Shown: in pieces, positions 37,646 to 46,556 of the stretch
How the letters are laid out: each line of letters opens with the position of its first letter
Numbering within the stretch: the first letter of the stretch is position 1
Assembly (NCBI RefSeq): GCF_014648415.1
Contig: NZ_BMRB01000003.1
Location: 496,001-560,000, forward strand
DNA: 64,000 nucleotides
Direction of reading: 5' to 3'
From: Actinokineospora fastidiosa
Lineage (GTDB): Bacteria; Actinomycetota; Actinomycetes; Mycobacteriales; Pseudonocardiaceae
Notes under the pieces: model-generated
Databases searched by the model: none
What the model was told of the DNA's origin: nothing
What the model saw: the letters and a program-made list of their open reading frames with translations, nothing else
Made by a program: the position numbers and the translations under genes

Positions 37646-38901
37646 GAGTCCGGCTCGCCGCGCTCGGGCTCGCCGTGGCGGGCCTGGTGGGCGCAGGCGT
37701 GCTGGCGGTCGGCTCCGGCGCCGGCGAGGCGGCCCCGGCGGCGTACCCGACGTGCTCGGTGCTGCGGGTGGCCGCGACCGGCGGGGGATCGTCCACTCTG
37801 TACGAAGTCGATCTCGCCAGCGGCGCGATGAGCCGCGTCCGCGCGCTGGACCGGCGGGTGGACGCGATCGGGTACCACAAGGGCCAGGGCCTGGTCTACG
37901 GCGTGTCGGGCTCGCACGTGGTGTCGCTGACGCGCGAGGGGACGCTGCTGGACCTGGGCCGGGTGCCGCAGGTGCACGGCGCGTCCGGGGGCGCCGTCCT
38001 CGGCGATCTGCTGGTGGTGCGCGTCGGCCGCCACCTGCGCAGCGTGTCGATCGACCCGGACAGCCCCCGGTTCCTGACCGTGGTGGCGTCGGTGCGGCTG
38101 TGGCCCGCGGCCCTGCCGCGCACCGTGGACGACTTCGACGCGCGCGGCGGCCTGCTCTACGGCGTCTCGACCCACACCCGCTACTACGGGCACGTCGTGA
38201 CCATCGACCCGCGCTCCGGCCGGGTCAAGCACGTGCACACGCGCAGGCTGCCCGGCGGCTGGACGTACGGCTCCGCCGCGCTCGGGCCGGACGGCGCGCT
38301 GTTCGCCGCGAGCAACCGGACGCACGCGTGGACCGGCGGGCCCGCGCGGAGCAGGCTGATCCGGGTCGAGCCCCGCCGCGGCGCGGTCTCCGTGGAGATC
38401 GCGGCGTGGCCGGTAGCGACGCACACCGACATGACCGGCTGCCTGGCCCCCCGGCCGCCGGACCCGCCGACCACGACCACGCCGCCGCCGACCACCCCGC
38501 CGCCGACCACGACCACGCCGCCGCCGAGCAGCCCGCCCGCGACCACCTCGCCCGGACCGACCCCGCCGGCGCCGACGACGGTGCCGACGAGCGTGCCCGG
38601 GGTTCCCCCCACGACCACGCCGCCGCAGGCGCTGCCCGTCCTGCCGCCGCTGCCGCCGGGGCTCGTCCCGCCGGGCACCCTCCCGCCGGGCGCGCCGCCG
38701 CCGGGGCCACCGCCGAGGGTGCCCCCGCCCGCGCCGGAGCCCGCGCCCGCGCTGCTCACCCGGGGCCTGAAGCGCCCGCCGGAGGCGGAGGTGACCGGCC
38801 CGCTGACCACCGCGGAGAAGCGGCGCTGGGGCCTGGCCACGATGATCCTCATCCTCGGCGCAGGCGCGGTCGCGAGCGCCGCCCACCGGCGCAGGCACTG
38901 A
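37642..38901 (+). CDS. Secreted beta-propeller-like protein with Pro/Thr-rich stalk and C-terminal membrane anchor
   Basis: 419 residues. An N-terminal signal sequence (VRLAALGLAVAGLVGAGVLA), a domain with repeated blade-like motifs (STLYEVDLASGAMSRVRALD; GHVVTIDPRSGRVKHV; GPDGALFAASNR), a Pro/Thr-rich linker from about residue 272 (PPTTTTPPPTTPPPTTTT), a Pro/Gly stretch, and a C-terminal hydrophobic helix plus RRRH. The layout suggests an extracellular propeller held away from the membrane through the peptidoglycan. No LPxTG-type motif is present. ATG overlaps the DUF4239 stop. Confidence 0.78.
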   Translation: MRVRLAALGLAVAGLVGAGVLAVGSGAGEAAPAAYPTCSVLRVAATGGGSSTLYEVDLASGAMSRVRALDRRVDAIGYHKGQGLVYGVSGSHVVSLTREGTLLDLGRVPQVHGASGGAVLGDLLVVRVGRHLRSVSIDPDSPRFLTVVASVRLWPAALPRTVDDFDARGGLLYGVSTHTRYYGHVVTIDPRSGRVKHVHTRRLPGGWTYGSAALGPDGALFAASNRTHAWTGGPARSRLIRVEPRRGAVSVEIAAWPVATHTDMTGCLAPRPPDPPTTTTPPPTTPPPTTTTPPPSSPPATTSPGPTPPAPTTVPTSVPGVPPTTTPPQALPVLPPLPPGLVPPGTLPPGAPPPGPPPRVPPPAPEPAPALLTRGLKRPPEAEVTGPLTTAEKRRWGLATMILILGAGAVASAAHRRRH

Positions 38902-38994
38902 CCCCGTCCGCCGGTCATAAGCAGGCCGTCAGCGGGGGCGCGCATGCTCCGATCGAGACGGAACACGCGCGGAGAGTGAGCTGCTGAATCGATT

Positions 38995-39038
38995 TTGACA
39001 TCCCGCGTCACACCTCAGTACGGTTGAAATCGCAACCG
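38995..39038 (+). promoter_or_regulatory. edd promoter with operator-like dyad at the start site
   Basis: TTGACA (38995-39000), an 18-base spacer and TACGGT (39019-39024) make a good promoter. A perfect inverted repeat CGGTTG-AAATCG-CAACCG (39021-39038) overlaps the -10 and probable start point. Position suits a repressor such as a GntR- or IclR-type sugar-acid regulator. The ATG is about 70 bases further. Confidence 0.6.
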
Positions 39039-39104
39039 GCCGGTGGATCGCCAGCGCTGTCGTCTCCCGGATCTGCCCACCCGTCGCACGCGGAGATGAC
39101 GGAC

Positions 39105-40973
39105 ATGCCGAACCCCCTGCACCCGGTCGTCGCCGAGGTCACCGCCCGGATCGCCGAACGCAGCGCCGCGGGCCGCGGCGCGTACCTCGCCCGGATGGCC
39201 GAGGCCGCCTCCAGCACCCCCACCCGAGCCGGGCTCGGGTGCAGCAACCTCGCCCACGGCTTCGCCGCCTGCTCGGGCCCCGACCGGCTCGCCGTGCGCG
39301 GCGTGACCAAGCCCGGCGTGGCGATCGTGTCGGCGTACAACGACATGCTGTCGGCGCACCAGCCGTTCCAGGAGTACCCGGACTGGATCAAGGCCGCCGT
39401 GCGCGACGCGGGCGGCGTGGCGCAGTTCGCGGGCGGCGTGCCCGCCATGTGCGACGGCATCACCCAGGGCCGCGCGGGCATGGAGCTGTCGCTGTTCAGC
39501 CGCGAGGTCATCGCGATGGCCACGGCAGTCGCGCTCTCCCACGACATGTTCGACTCGACGCTGCTGCTCGGGGTCTGCGACAAGATCGTCCCCGGGCTGC
39601 TGATCGGCGCGCTCGCCTTCGGGCACCTGCCCGCGATCCTGGTGCCCGCCGGGCCGATGGCCTCCGGGCTGCCCAACGGCGAGAAGGCCCGCGTGCGCCA
39701 GGCCTACGCCGAGGGCAAGGCGACCCGCGACGACCTGCTGGCCGCCGAGTCCGCCGCCTACCACTCGCCCGGCACCTGCACCTTCTACGGCACGGCGAAC
39801 TCCAACCAGCTCGTCGTCGAGGTGATGGGCCTGCACCTGCCGGGCACCACGTTCGTCGCGCCGGGCACCCCGCTGCGCCGCGCGCTCACCGACGCCGCCG
39901 CCCGGCGCGCGGTCGAGATCTCCGCGCAGGGCCCGGAGTACACGCCGCTGTCGCAGGTCGTCGACGAGCGCTCGATCGTCAACGGCGTGGTCGCGCTGCT
40001 GGCCACCGGCGGGTCGACCAACCACACGCTGCACCTGGTGGCGATCGCGGCCGCCGCGGGCATCCGGCTCACCTGGGACGACTTCGCCGACCTGTCCGCC
40101 GTGGTCCCGCTGATGGCGCGGGTGTACCCGAACGGGCCCGCCGACATCAACCACTTCGCGGCAGCGGGCGGCGTCCAGTTCCTCGTCGGCGAGCTGCTCG
40201 ACGCGGGCATGCTGCACGGCGATGTGTCCACTGTGGCCGGTCCGGGGCTGGACCGCTACCGCCAGGAGCCCTTCCTGGACGACGGCGTGCTGACCTGGCG
40301 ACCCGGCGCGCGGGTCTCCGGCGACCGCGACGTGCTGCGGCCGGTCGCCGAGCCGTTCTCCGCCGACGGCGGCCTGCGGATGCTGGCGGGCAACCTCGGC
40401 CGCGCGGTGATCAAGGTGTCGGCCGTGGCCCCCGAGCACCGGGTCGTCGAGGCGCCCGCGCGGGTGTTCACCGACCAGCACGCCGTCGGCGCGGCGTTCC
40501 AGGCCGGTGAGCTGAACCGCGACGTCGTCATCGTGCTGCGCCAGCAGGGTCCGCGCGCCAACGGCATGCCCGAACTGCACGCGCTCACCCCCGCGCTGAG
40601 CGCGCTCATGGCCCGCGGCCACCGCGTCGCGCTGGTCACCGACGGGCGCATGTCGGGCGCGTCCGGGAAAATCCCGACCGCCATCCACTGCACGCCGGAG
40701 GCGGCGGCGGGCGGTCCGATCGGCCTGGTGCGCGACGGCGACCCGGTGCGGCTGGACGCCGATGCGGGCACGCTGTCGCTGCTGGTCGAGTCGGACGTGC
40801 TCGCCGCGCGCCGCCCGGTCGACGCCCCGCGCGACGACGCGGGCTGGACCGGCACCGGCCGGGAGCTGTTCGCCGCGTTCCGGCACGCGGTCGGCCCGGC
40901 CGACCACGGCGCCACGGTGTTCGGCCCGACCTTCGCCGACGCCGACCTCGACGAGCTGGAGTACTCGGTATGA
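39105..40973 (+). CDS. edd: Phosphogluconate dehydratase (Entner-Doudoroff)
   Basis: 622-residue IlvD/Edd-family iron-sulfur dehydratase converting 6-phosphogluconate to KDPG. Segments specific to Edd: [10 protein letters not shown] near the start, [40 protein letters not shown] and [14 protein letters not shown] with cluster cysteines, [12 protein letters not shown], and [22 protein letters not shown] 39105 was chosen by comparison with known N-termini, with GGAG nine bases upstream. The stop overlaps the eda start (ATGA). The Entner-Doudoroff route is uncommon but known in some actinomycetes. Confidence 0.94.
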   Translation: MPNPLHPVVAEVTARIAERSAAGRGAYLARMAEAASSTPTRAGLGCSNLAHGFAACSGPDRLAVRGVTKPGVAIVSAYNDMLSAHQPFQEYPDWIKAAVRDAGGVAQFAGGVPAMCDGITQGRAGMELSLFSREVIAMATAVALSHDMFDSTLLLGVCDKIVPGLLIGALAFGHLPAILVPAGPMASGLPNGEKARVRQAYAEGKATRDDLLAAESAAYHSPGTCTFYGTANSNQLVVEVMGLHLPGTTFVAPGTPLRRALTDAAARRAVEISAQGPEYTPLSQVVDERSIVNGVVALLATGGSTNHTLHLVAIAAAAGIRLTWDDFADLSAVVPLMARVYPNGPADINHFAAAGGVQFLVGELLDAGMLHGDVSTVAGPGLDRYRQEPFLDDGVLTWRPGARVSGDRDVLRPVAEPFSADGGLRMLAGNLGRAVIKVSAVAPEHRVVEAPARVFTDQHAVGAAFQAGELNRDVVIVLRQQGPRANGMPELHALTPALSALMARGHRVALVTDGRMSGASGKIPTAIHCTPEAAAGGPIGLVRDGDPVRLDADAGTLSLLVESDVLAARRPVDAPRDDAGWTGTGRELFAAFRHAVGPADHGATVFGPTFADADLDELEYSV

Positions 40974-41554
40974 GCCTGCTGGACATCTCGCCGGTCGTGC
41001 CGGTCGTGGTGATCGACGACGCCGACGCTGCCGTCCCCCTGGCCCAGGCGCTGCTGCGCGGCGGGATCGGGATCATCGAGGTCACCCTGCGCACGCCCGC
41101 CGCGCTCGGCGCCATCGAGCGGATCGCCGCCGAGGTGCCGGAGACCGTGGTGGGCGCGGGCACGGTGACCACGCCGGAGCTGGCGGCCGAGGCCGCGAAG
41201 GCGGGCGCGCGCTTCCTGGTCACGCCCGGCGCCACCGACCGCGTGCTCGACGCCGTCGCCGACACCGGGCTGCCCTCGCTGCCCGGCGCGGCGACGGTGT
41301 CGGAGGCGATGCGGCTGGCCGAGCGCGGCTTCACCGAGCTGAAGTTCTTCCCCGCCGAGGCCGCGGGCGGCGCGCCGTACCTGAAGTCGATCGCCGGGCC
41401 GCTGCCGGGCCTGCGGTTCTGCCCGACCGGCGGCATCACCGCGGCCACCGCGCCGAAGTACCTCGCCCTGCCGAACGTCGGCTGCGTCGGCGGGAGCTGG
41501 CTGACCTCCGGCGACGTGGAGACCCTCGCCAAGGAGGCGGCCGCGCTGCGCTGA
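40970..41554 (+). CDS. eda: KDPG aldolase (Entner-Doudoroff)
   Basis: 194-residue class I aldolase splitting 2-keto-3-deoxy-6-phosphogluconate into pyruvate and glyceraldehyde-3-phosphate. Active-site residues are E37 and R41 (IIEVTLRT) and the Schiff-base K125 (ELKFFPAE). Phosphate-binding CPTGGI is present. ATG overlaps the edd stop, so the two steps are translationally coupled and form a complete Entner-Doudoroff pair. zwf and pgl are not adjacent. Confidence 0.95.
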   Translation: MSLLDISPVVPVVVIDDADAAVPLAQALLRGGIGIIEVTLRTPAALGAIERIAAEVPETVVGAGTVTTPELAAEAAKAGARFLVTPGATDRVLDAVADTGLPSLPGAATVSEAMRLAERGFTELKFFPAEAAGGAPYLKSIAGPLPGLRFCPTGGITAATAPKYLALPNVGCVGGSWLTSGDVETLAKEAAALR

Positions 41555-41584
41555 GTGTCGGTGCCCGGCCGTAACCTGGACGGC

Positions 41585-42088
41585 ATGACCGGGCACACGC
41601 TGTTCGACACCGCCATCGGCGAATGCGGCCTGGCGTGGGGCCCGCGCGGCATCACCGCGGTGCGGCTGCCAGGGCCCATGCGGTTCCAGCCCGCGCCCGC
41701 CGAGCCGCCGCCCGCCGTGCGCGCGGCGATCACCCGCGTCCAGGCGCTGCTCAGCGGGGTGAAGGACGACTTGGCCGACATCGAGCTCGACCCGACCGGC
41801 GTGCCCGAGTTCAACCTGCGGGTCTACGCGGTCACCCGGGCCATCCCGCCCGGCGAGGTGCTCACCTACGGCACGGTGGCCCAGCGCATCGGCGCGCCCG
41901 GGTCGGCGCAGGCCGTCGGGCGGGCGCTGGGCCGCAACCCGTACCCGATCATCGTGCCCTGCCACCGGGTGATGGGGGCCGACGGGCGGATGGTCGGGTT
42001 CTCCGCGCCCGGCGGCACCACCACCAAGCTGCGCATGCTGGCCATCGAGGGCGCCGCCGACCCCAACGGGCAGGAAGCGCTGTTCTAG
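41585..42088 (+). CDS. ogt: Methylated-DNA-protein-cysteine S-methyltransferase
   Basis: 167-residue O6-alkylguanine repair protein. Acceptor C126 sits in IIVPCHRVMG, preceded by YGTVAQRIGAPGSAQAVGRA, the helix-turn-helix. The ATG is preferred over an upstream GTG because it gives the usual length. A TAACCT hexamer (41572-41577) seven bases upstream and no SD suggest a leaderless mRNA. Its stop overlaps the convergent PPTase stop by four bases. Confidence 0.93.
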   Translation: MTGHTLFDTAIGECGLAWGPRGITAVRLPGPMRFQPAPAEPPPAVRAAITRVQALLSGVKDDLADIELDPTGVPEFNLRVYAVTRAIPPGEVLTYGTVAQRIGAPGSAQAVGRALGRNPYPIIVPCHRVMGADGRMVGFSAPGGTTTKLRMLAIEGAADPNGQEALF

Positions 42089-42738
42089 TCCGCTTTGGTC
42101 GGCACGGCGATCGCGGTCACGGCCAGTCCGTTGTCGACGACCCAGCGGCCGCTGAATCCGGTGATCTCCACGCCCTCCACCACCGGTCCCGGCACGAGCA
42201 GCGTGGCGCGGAACGTTCCGGCCGGATCGAACTCGACGCGCGCGTCGGAGAAGCCCAGCCACTTGCGCGCCAGGGGGAACCACGCCTTGTAGACGCTCTC
42301 CTTGGCGGCGAACAGCAGCTTGTCCCAGTGCACATCGGACCCGAGCGCGGCCAGGTGCGCGCGCTCCTCGGGCAGGGACACCGCCGCCAGGACGCCCTCC
42401 GGCAGCGGCACGTGCGGTTCGGCGTCGATGCCGACGGTGTGCAGGTCGGTGTCGAGGGCCAGCACCGCGGCCCGGTAGCCCGCGCAGTGCGTCATGCTGC
42501 CGACGATCCCGTCCGGCCACTGCGGGGCGCCCTTGTCCCCGGGCAGGATCGGGGTCGCCGGGCGGCCGAGCCGGGCCAGCGCCCGGCGGGCGCAGTGCCG
42601 CACGGTGGTGAACTCGCGGCGGCGCTTGTCGACCGCCTTGGCGATGACCGGTTCCTCCTCCGGGAGCAGCACCGCCTCCGGCGGATCGTCGTAGACCTCG
42701 ACCGCGACGACGGCGGCCGGGAGGATGCTCTCGATCAC
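42085..42738 (-). CDS. 4'-phosphopantetheinyl transferase (Sfp/EntD-type)
   Basis: 217-residue enzyme that loads phosphopantetheine onto carrier proteins of polyketide, peptide or siderophore synthases. Mg and CoA motifs are visible: TVGIDAEPH (about 101-109) and LLFAAKESVYKAWFPLARKW (about 146-165), the EntD-like W/F-x-x-KES-x-x-K core. No carrier-protein gene lies in the window, so it probably serves distant clusters. Confidence 0.92.
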   Translation of the reverse strand: MIESILPAAVVAVEVYDDPPEAVLLPEEEPVIAKAVDKRRREFTTVRHCARRALARLGRPATPILPGDKGAPQWPDGIVGSMTHCAGYRAAVLALDTDLHTVGIDAEPHVPLPEGVLAAVSLPEERAHLAALGSDVHWDKLLFAAKESVYKAWFPLARKWLGFSDARVEFDPAGTFRATLLVPGPVVEGVEITGFSGRWVVDNGLAVTAIAVPTKAD

Positions 42739-42831
42739 GTCCTGAAACCCTATCGCTCGACACCCGTGCGCCGATGATGCCCGAACCCCGGCCCGGCCGA
42801 CAGCGGGGCCGACCGGGCTGTCAGGCGCATC

Positions 42832-43548
42832 TCAGCGCTGGTTGCGCGCCACGACGTACACCATCGGCAGCCGCAGCGGGGACCCGTCGGGCAGCCGGTC
42901 GGTGCCGTGCAGGGGGACCTCGCCTCGGGCGACGACCGCCATCCCGGCGCCGTCGAGCACGGCGTCCAGTTTGCCCTCGTCCCAGGCCGCCGGGGTGAGG
43001 CCGTACCTGAACACCCGTTGAAGTTTCGGCACGGCGTCCGGGCTCTGGCCGAGCGCGGTCTTCATGGACGCCGACGCCGAGGGCGCCAGCTCCACGGCGA
43101 AGGCGTGGCCGGAGTCGCCGAGCAGCACCGAGAGCGCGGCGGCGGCTCGGGGGCGGTCCTCGTCGGGCATCTGGTGGAGGACCCCGCGCAGGTAGACGTT
43201 GACGTCGCCGAGTTCGTCGTGGACGGCGCGCGCGGCGTCGGCGTCGGTCAGGTCGAAGGTGCGGAAGGTGGCCGCCGTGCCCGCCTGGAGCGTTCGGGCG
43301 TGCTCGATGGCGGACTGGGCGAAGTCCATCCCGATCACCCGGGGGAAGTGCTCGGCCAGCGCGGCGGTCTGGGTGCCGTTGCCGCAGCCGATGTCGAGCA
43401 CCGGGAGGGCGGCGTCGAAATAGGGCCGGAACACCGGGAGCTGCGCGGTCGCGGTGACCGCGCCGTCGCTGTCCCACACCGGCAGGCCGCGCTCCCTCGG
43501 GAGATCACGCCAGTAACTCTCCCAGTTGTCGTTGACCGTCTTGTCCAT
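42832..43548 (-). CDS. Class I SAM-dependent methyltransferase (cyclopropane/MenG-like fold), substrate unknown
   Basis: 238 residues. SAM motif I VLDIGCGNGTQTAALAEHF and motif II VIGMDFAQSAIEHAR are clear; the rest has a lid with LRGVLHQMPDEDRPRAAAAL. The ATG at 43546-43548 follows GGAGGA by four bases and gives MDKTVNDNWESYWRDLPRER. It stands alone between the PPTase and an SDR, with a plausible promoter upstream. Substrate cannot be inferred. Confidence 0.85.
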   Translation of the reverse strand: MDKTVNDNWESYWRDLPRERGLPVWDSDGAVTATAQLPVFRPYFDAALPVLDIGCGNGTQTAALAEHFPRVIGMDFAQSAIEHARTLQAGTAATFRTFDLTDADAARAVHDELGDVNVYLRGVLHQMPDEDRPRAAAALSVLLGDSGHAFAVELAPSASASMKTALGQSPDAVPKLQRVFRYGLTPAAWDEGKLDAVLDGAGMAVVARGEVPLHGTDRLPDGSPLRLPMVYVVARNQR

Positions 43549-43586
43549 GTCGTCCTCCGGTTGGGGGTAGCCCAGAAGCGTGTACG

Positions 43587-43615
43587 GTCTACGTCCCAGC
43601 GACATGATCTTGCAA
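43587..43615 (-). promoter_or_regulatory. Putative promoter of the methyltransferase
   Basis: Minus-strand TTGCAA (43615-43610), a 17- or 18-base spacer and GTAGAC or TAGACC (around 43592-43586) lie about 40 bases before the methyltransferase ATG. Confidence 0.45.
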
Positions 43616-43672
43616 GAGGTCGGCTCACTTTTGATCTTTTAGGGTGAATCGCGGTAACTCGATAGTCGACAC

Positions 43673-43693
43673 AGGGTGAGTCGCGATCACCCT
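43673..43693. repeat. 21-bp palindrome downstream of the sortase-SDR unit
   Basis: Perfect AGGGTGA-GTCGCGA-TCACCCT, 11 bp after the SDR stop. A further copy of its left half (AGGGTGA-ATCGCG) lies at 43641-43653, making a 13-base direct repeat with one mismatch. It could be a weak terminator or an operator. Confidence 0.6.
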
Positions 43694-43703
43694 CAGTGGT
43701 CCA

Positions 43704-44390
43704 TTAAGGACCAGCGACGGGCACCCGGGCGCCGTTGATGGCCGAGGCGTCCTCGCCGCAGAGGAAGCGCACGGTCGCGGCGATCCGCTCGGGCGAGACC
43801 CAGTCGGCGCGGTCGGAGTCGGGCATCGCCGCGCGGTTGCCCGGGGTGTCGATCACGCCGGGCAGGATCGCGTTGGCGCGCACGCCGTCGCGGCCGTACT
43901 CGGCGGCGAGGGCGGCGACGAGGCCCAGCACGGCCGTCTTCGCGGTGATGTAGGCCGACGCGCCGGGGAACGGCCGCTCGACGGCGCGGGCCGACACGCA
44001 GACGACCGCCCCGCCGCCGCCCGCGATCAGGTGCGGCAGGGCGGCGTGGGTGGCCAGGTAGGTCGGGCGCAGGTTGAGCCGCAGCAGCCGCTCGAACTCC
44101 GCGACCGGCGTCTCGTGCAGGCGTCCGCCCATGGCGAAGCCGCCGACCAGGTTGACCACCGCGCCCAGCGGCGCGTTCGGGTCGCCCGAGGCCAGCGCGG
44201 CGCAGGCGGCGGCGTCGTCCTCGCTGAACAGGTCGGCGCGGTGGGCGACGAGGTGGTCGTGCTCGGGGAGGCGGGCCAGCTCGGCCTCGGCGATCCACGG
44301 CACGACGACCCGCCAGCCGTCGTCGAGCAGGGCCGCGGTGACGGCGCTGCCGAGGCCGCCGGTCCCGCCGGTCACCAGTGCGGTCTTCAT
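43704..44390 (-). CDS. Short-chain dehydrogenase/reductase coupled to sortase
   Basis: 228 residues. NAD(P) motif TALVTGGTGGLGSAV, active-site triad region SARAVERPFPGASAYITAKT (Tyr-x3-Lys), and NAILPGVIDTPGNR. The ATG overlaps the class E sortase stop (ATGA), so both proteins are made from one mRNA, an unexpected combination. Substrate unknown. Its loss of fit with sortase function suggests operon sharing rather than pathway sharing, though this is inference. Confidence 0.85.
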   Translation of the reverse strand: MKTALVTGGTGGLGSAVTAALLDDGWRVVVPWIAEAELARLPEHDHLVAHRADLFSEDDAAACAALASGDPNAPLGAVVNLVGGFAMGGRLHETPVAEFERLLRLNLRPTYLATHAALPHLIAGGGGAVVCVSARAVERPFPGASAYITAKTAVLGLVAALAAEYGRDGVRANAILPGVIDTPGNRAAMPDSDRADWVSPERIAATVRFLCGEDASAINGARVPVAGP

Positions 44391-46480
44391 CCTTCGCTCA
44401 GCTCCGGGGGGAGGTCGTCGCCCTTGGGCTGCTCGCGGACCAGGACGGCGTGCACGATCATGCGCTGGGCGTTGGAGAACTTGGGGTGGCAGGTGGTCAG
44501 GGTCATCATGCGCTTGAGCTGGTCCTTCGGCACCTGGGCGTCGGCGTTGCCGGGGACGGGGAGGACCACCTCGCCCTTGTCCGGGGTGACGATCCGGCGG
44601 CCGACGGCGGCGGCGTACTCGCCCTCCTGCGCCTCCACGCCCTTGCAGCGCGGGTCGGCCGGGTCCACCGGCTGGTCGGAGGTGGGCAACATCCGGTAGA
44701 CGAACCAGTCGGTCTGCGTCTCGATGACGATGGCGTCGCAGGGGTTGAGCAGGTCGAGGTCGTTGAACGGCGCGCCCTTGCCCACCCGGTGCCCCGCGAC
44801 GGCGAAGTTCCCCGGCTGCCCCGGCGGCGCGGACTTGGTGTAGTGCCCCGGGCCGACCTCCAGGTTGGCCGCGGACGTGCCCTCGACGACGGTGAAGTGG
44901 TAGTCGGGGCCGAACACGGGGATGTAGAGCTTGGCGATGCCCTCGCCGTCGGCGTACTCGAACTTCTGCTCCCGCTCGGGATCGTCGGCGACCTCCCACT
45001 GCCGGTCGAGGTCGGCGGTGACATCGGCCTGCTTCTGGGCGGACATCAGGTCGGTGATCCAGACCTCGTAGACGACGAACAGGAGGATGACGAGGCCAGC
45101 GGTGACCATGAGCTCACCGATGGAGCGGACGACGACTGCGCCCGTGGTCGGCTTGGGGGGCGGGGGGTCGTCGTAGTCGTCGTCGGCGTAGTCGTCCTCG
45201 TCGTCGGGGTAGTCGTCGTACTCGGGCTCGACGAACTCGGTGGGCGGATCGACGGGGGCCGGGCGGCGCGGGGGCAGGACGGGCCGGATGACCTCGGTGG
45301 GGGCGTCCTGGGGGGTGAGGGGCCGGATGACCTCGGTAGGCGCCTCAGCAGGGTGCGGCCGCAGGGCAGCGGGGCGCGGACGCGACGGCACCCCGGTGGG
45401 CTGGGGACGACGCTCGGTCGGCTGCGGACGCTGCGGCACCCCGGCGGGCTGGGGGCGGGGCGGAAGGTCGGCCGGGTGCTGAGGAGCGCCAACCGGGTGT
45501 GGACGCGGCGCAGCCTCAGGCGAGCTCGGGCGCGGCGGAGCCTCGGCCGGGTGCTGAGGAGCGCCAACCGGGTGTGGACGCGGCGCAGCCTCAGGCGAGC
45601 TCGGGCGCGGCGGAGCCTCGGCCGGATAGGAGTGCCGCGACACCTCCGAGGGATCGGCGTGCGGCGCGGCGTCGGGGACGTCGAGGGTGCCGCCGAAGCG
45701 GGCGGCGGGCTGCGGCGCCTGGGCGCCGTTCCGGCGGGGGCCGCTGCCCGCGCCGGGCACGCCGTTCGGGCGGGGGCCGGGGGCGCCATTGACACCCGCC
45801 CCACCCATCGGCGGCCGGGCGCCATTGACGCCCGCCGAGCCGTTCGGCTGGGGAGCGCCATTGAGACGCGAAGGCCCGCCAGCACCCCCATGGCCATTCG
45901 ACCTCGGGCCGCCGTTCTTCTCCAAGGCGCCGCTGACGTGCGGCGTCCCGTGGGCAGCCGCACGCCCATTCGAGGTCGGAGCGCCGCCAACAGGGGTCCC
46001 GTTGGGGCGCGCTCCCCTGCCTATCGGTCCCGAAGGGCCGCCTGCGTAGGGCACGCCGATACCGCGTGCTTCCCCATCGCCCGGCCGGGAAGGTTCGCTG
46101 CCGTAAGGGGCGCCATTTGCCCGTGCTCCACCTCCACTCGGCCCGGTGGGCTCGCTGGCGAAGGGGGCGCCATTACCGCGTGCTCCACCTGGCCCGGAAG
46201 GCTCGGGGGCGTAGGGCACGCCGTTGCCCCGCGCTCCCCCCGCGCTCGGTCCCGGAAGGTCGGCCGGGAGGGCGGTGTCGTCGTGGGGGTGTCCCGCGGG
46301 GCCGCTCTGCCGGTCCGCACCGGCTGAGGGGTGGTCCGGGGGCGCGGCGTGCCTGGGGCGGTCCGGCACACCGGGGTGGTGCCTGCCCGCGCCCGCGGGG
46401 CGGGGGTGGCCGTTCGGCGGGGGCCGGTGGTCGGGGGGCGGGGTCGGCAGGCGGGCGTGGCGGGCGGGCGGCTGGTCCAC
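44387..46480 (-). CDS. Class E sortase with a giant Pro/Gly/Asn-rich N-terminal extension
   Basis: 697 residues, against about 200-300 for common class E sortases. The C-terminal 240 residues hold a membrane helix (ELMVTAGLVILLFVVYEVWI) and the sortase domain with H564 (VAGHRVGKG), C664 (LTTCHPKF) and R673. The first 450 residues are low complexity: NGAP/NGVP repeats (ARGNGAPF, PNGVPGAG), Pro/Arg/Ala blocks including an exact 25-residue duplication, then an acidic patch (YPDDEDDYADDDYDD) before the membrane, so they lie in the cytoplasm. Class E sortases recognise LAxTG-type signals. GTG 46480 has a G-rich SD. Confidence 0.85.
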   Translation of the reverse strand: MDQPPARHARLPTPPPDHRPPPNGHPRPAGAGRHHPGVPDRPRHAAPPDHPSAGADRQSGPAGHPHDDTALPADLPGPSAGGARGNGVPYAPEPSGPGGARGNGAPFASEPTGPSGGGARANGAPYGSEPSRPGDGEARGIGVPYAGGPSGPIGRGARPNGTPVGGAPTSNGRAAAHGTPHVSGALEKNGGPRSNGHGGAGGPSRLNGAPQPNGSAGVNGARPPMGGAGVNGAPGPRPNGVPGAGSGPRRNGAQAPQPAARFGGTLDVPDAAPHADPSEVSRHSYPAEAPPRPSSPEAAPRPHPVGAPQHPAEAPPRPSSPEAAPRPHPVGAPQHPADLPPRPQPAGVPQRPQPTERRPQPTGVPSRPRPAALRPHPAEAPTEVIRPLTPQDAPTEVIRPVLPPRRPAPVDPPTEFVEPEYDDYPDDEDDYADDDYDDPPPPKPTTGAVVVRSIGELMVTAGLVILLFVVYEVWITDLMSAQKQADVTADLDRQWEVADDPEREQKFEYADGEGIAKLYIPVFGPDYHFTVVEGTSAANLEVGPGHYTKSAPPGQPGNFAVAGHRVGKGAPFNDLDLLNPCDAIVIETQTDWFVYRMLPTSDQPVDPADPRCKGVEAQEGEYAAAVGRRIVTPDKGEVVLPVPGNADAQVPKDQLKRMMTLTTCHPKFSNAQRMIVHAVLVREQPKGDDLPPELSEG
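45471..45620. repeat. Exact 75-bp tandem duplication inside the sortase gene
   Basis: 45471-45545 and 45546-45620 are identical, so 25 residues of the Pro-rich extension (AEAPPRPSSPEAAPRPHP...) are repeated without a synonymous change. Indicates a very recent slippage event and a length-variable region. Confidence 0.92.
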
Positions 46481-46556
46481 CGCGTCACCCCCTCGCTCGC
46501 TGATCCGACCCCGCCAAGATAGGGCACCGTGGGGTTCGGGCGCTGTTAGCGGGGCC

